Shown: in pieces, positions 13,041 to 13,325 of the stretch
Numbering within the stretch: position 1 is the first letter of the stretch
How the letters are laid out: every line of letters starts with the position of its first letter
From: Rubrobacter sp.
Lineage (GTDB): Bacteria > Actinomycetota > Rubrobacteria > Rubrobacterales > Rubrobacteraceae
Direction of reading: 5' to 3'
Length of the DNA stretch: 13,325 nt
Assembly: GCA_016781885.1 (NCBI GenBank)
Contig: JADDPM010000059.1
Span: 1 to 13,325, forward strand
Program-made: the position numbers and the translations under genes
Notes under the pieces: model-generated
Seen by the model: only the letters and a program-made list of their open reading frames with translations
What the model was told of the DNA's origin: nothing
The model's database searches: none

Positions 13041-13225
13041 AGGCCAGTCTTTTTCTCCAGGTCATCGTACACGGTCGGACCTCACAGGCCTCGCCGTCTA
13101 CCGGGAAGCACGAGCCGTAACAGGGGAAGCTATAGTCTCGGTTGAAGTACGAGTCGGGCCCTCGAACCGTCATAGACTTTGTTCTCGTGGTCCCTGTAGA
13201 CGGCGGTCTCCCTACCGGACCAAAG
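13041..13225. other. Gap after the CcdA gene; only a weak Cys-containing minus-strand frame
   Basis: On the minus strand an open frame begins with ATG at 13173 and encodes SFPCYGSCFPVDGEACEV, four Cys within about 20 residues, before running into the antisense of the CcdA tail (ends 12979). It has no convincing ribosome binding site. The other minus frame (YRDHENKVYDGSRARL) is broken by TAG codons. This could be a small gene or a decayed fragment; I would not call it as a gene. Confidence 0.25.
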
Positions 13226-13258
13226 GTAGAGCCCGGGTGCGAGAGCCCCGGGCTCTAC
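13226..13258. terminator. Perfect 12-bp hairpin, probable terminator of the IscA/HesB gene
   Basis: GTAGAGCCCGGG (13226-13237) pairs exactly with CCCGGGCTCTAC (13247-13258) over a 9-nt loop. It begins 24 nt after the minus-strand stop at 13283. The minus-strand tail is CTTTGG, so the U-run is short; symmetry would also allow it to stop plus-strand transcripts from the CcdA gene. Confidence 0.7.
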
Positions 13259-13282
13259 GAATGAATTTGGCTTCGCCTTCGG

Positions 13283-13325
13283 CTAGCAGGTGAAGGAGCT
13301 GCCGCAGCCGCAGCCGCCCTGGACG
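13283..13325 (-). CDS. IscA/ErpA/HesB-type iron-sulfur carrier, C-terminus only
   Basis: Only the last 14 residues are inside the window, reading VQGGCGCGSSFTC then TAG. The C-G-C-G-x-S-F signature is the C-terminal Fe-S-binding motif of A-type carriers, which donate clusters to apoproteins using these two cysteines plus an upstream one outside the window. An additional Cys as the final residue is unusual compared with IscA/ErpA/SufA, which usually end in a hydrophobic residue. The exact subfamily cannot be judged from this fragment. Confidence 0.85.
   Translation of the reverse strand, partial: VQGGCGCGSSFTC

Noticed and set aside
13041..13225. Possible tRNA or selC-like gene, suggested by GGTTCGA on the minus strand
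   Set aside because: The flanking bases do not form a 5-bp T-arm and no acceptor or anticodon stem could be found.
1..13325. CRISPR arrays, insertion sequences, phage genes or attachment sites
   Set aside because: No regularly spaced repeats, transposase-like frames or terminal inverted repeats were seen on either strand.

Overview
The window looks like chromosomal DNA of a high-GC actinobacterium, most likely from the Rubrobacter lineage. This rests on very GC-rich third codon positions, frequent GTG/TTG starts, and -10 boxes placed so close to start codons that transcripts would be leaderless or nearly so. The genus is an inference; no rRNA or other marker is present.

Layout. Bases 1-1038 (minus): an aldo/keto reductase truncated by the window edge, preceded by a hot-dog acyl-CoA thioesterase. 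Bases 1109-2712 (plus): a 12-repeat TPR protein followed by a two-helix membrane protein. Bases 2853-5554 (minus): a run of three genes, a site-2-type membrane protease with a CBS pair, a BtuF-like binding protein without a signal peptide, and an HD-domain hydrolase. Bases 5631-7379 (plus): a family A DNA polymerase with an intact proofreading domain but no 5' nuclease domain. It converges on an MFS exporter (7384-8562, minus), with one hairpin spanning both stop codons. Bases 8769-9553: a stand-alone rubredoxin (plus) and a ferritin-like diiron protein (minus), convergent. Bases 9634-11147 (minus): a DUF3105 lipoprotein, then a secreted protein with calcium-binding thrombospondin-type-3-like repeats. 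The second ends in a strong intrinsic terminator and is preceded by a textbook GEMM-I (cyclic di-GMP class I) riboswitch at 11161-11230, just upstream of its ribosome binding site. Bases 11414-13040 (plus): a DsbA-like lipoprotein overlapping a CcdA/DsbD-like membrane electron carrier. At 13283-13325 (minus) lies the C-terminus of an IscA/HesB-type iron-sulfur carrier.

Main discovery candidate. The DsbA-like gene carries one in-frame TGA (11690-11692), exactly where the N-terminal catalytic cysteine of the CxxC motif belongs. The active site would read U-S-G-C, followed by about 150 intact codons with the cis-proline loop and a translationally coupled CcdA gene. A hairpin with a GU-containing 5-nt loop lies 21 nt after the TGA, within the range of bacterial SECIS elements. 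The simplest biological reading is a membrane-anchored extracytoplasmic selenoprotein oxidoreductase recharged by a dedicated CcdA partner. A sequencing error or a nonsense mutation is the competing explanation. Conventional gene callers would either break this gene in two or start it at the GTG at 11720, losing the signal peptide and active site.

Much of the right half concerns envelope and redox biology: thiol/selenol relay, diiron protein, rubredoxin and Fe-S carrier. The secreted repeat protein appears to be under second-messenger control.
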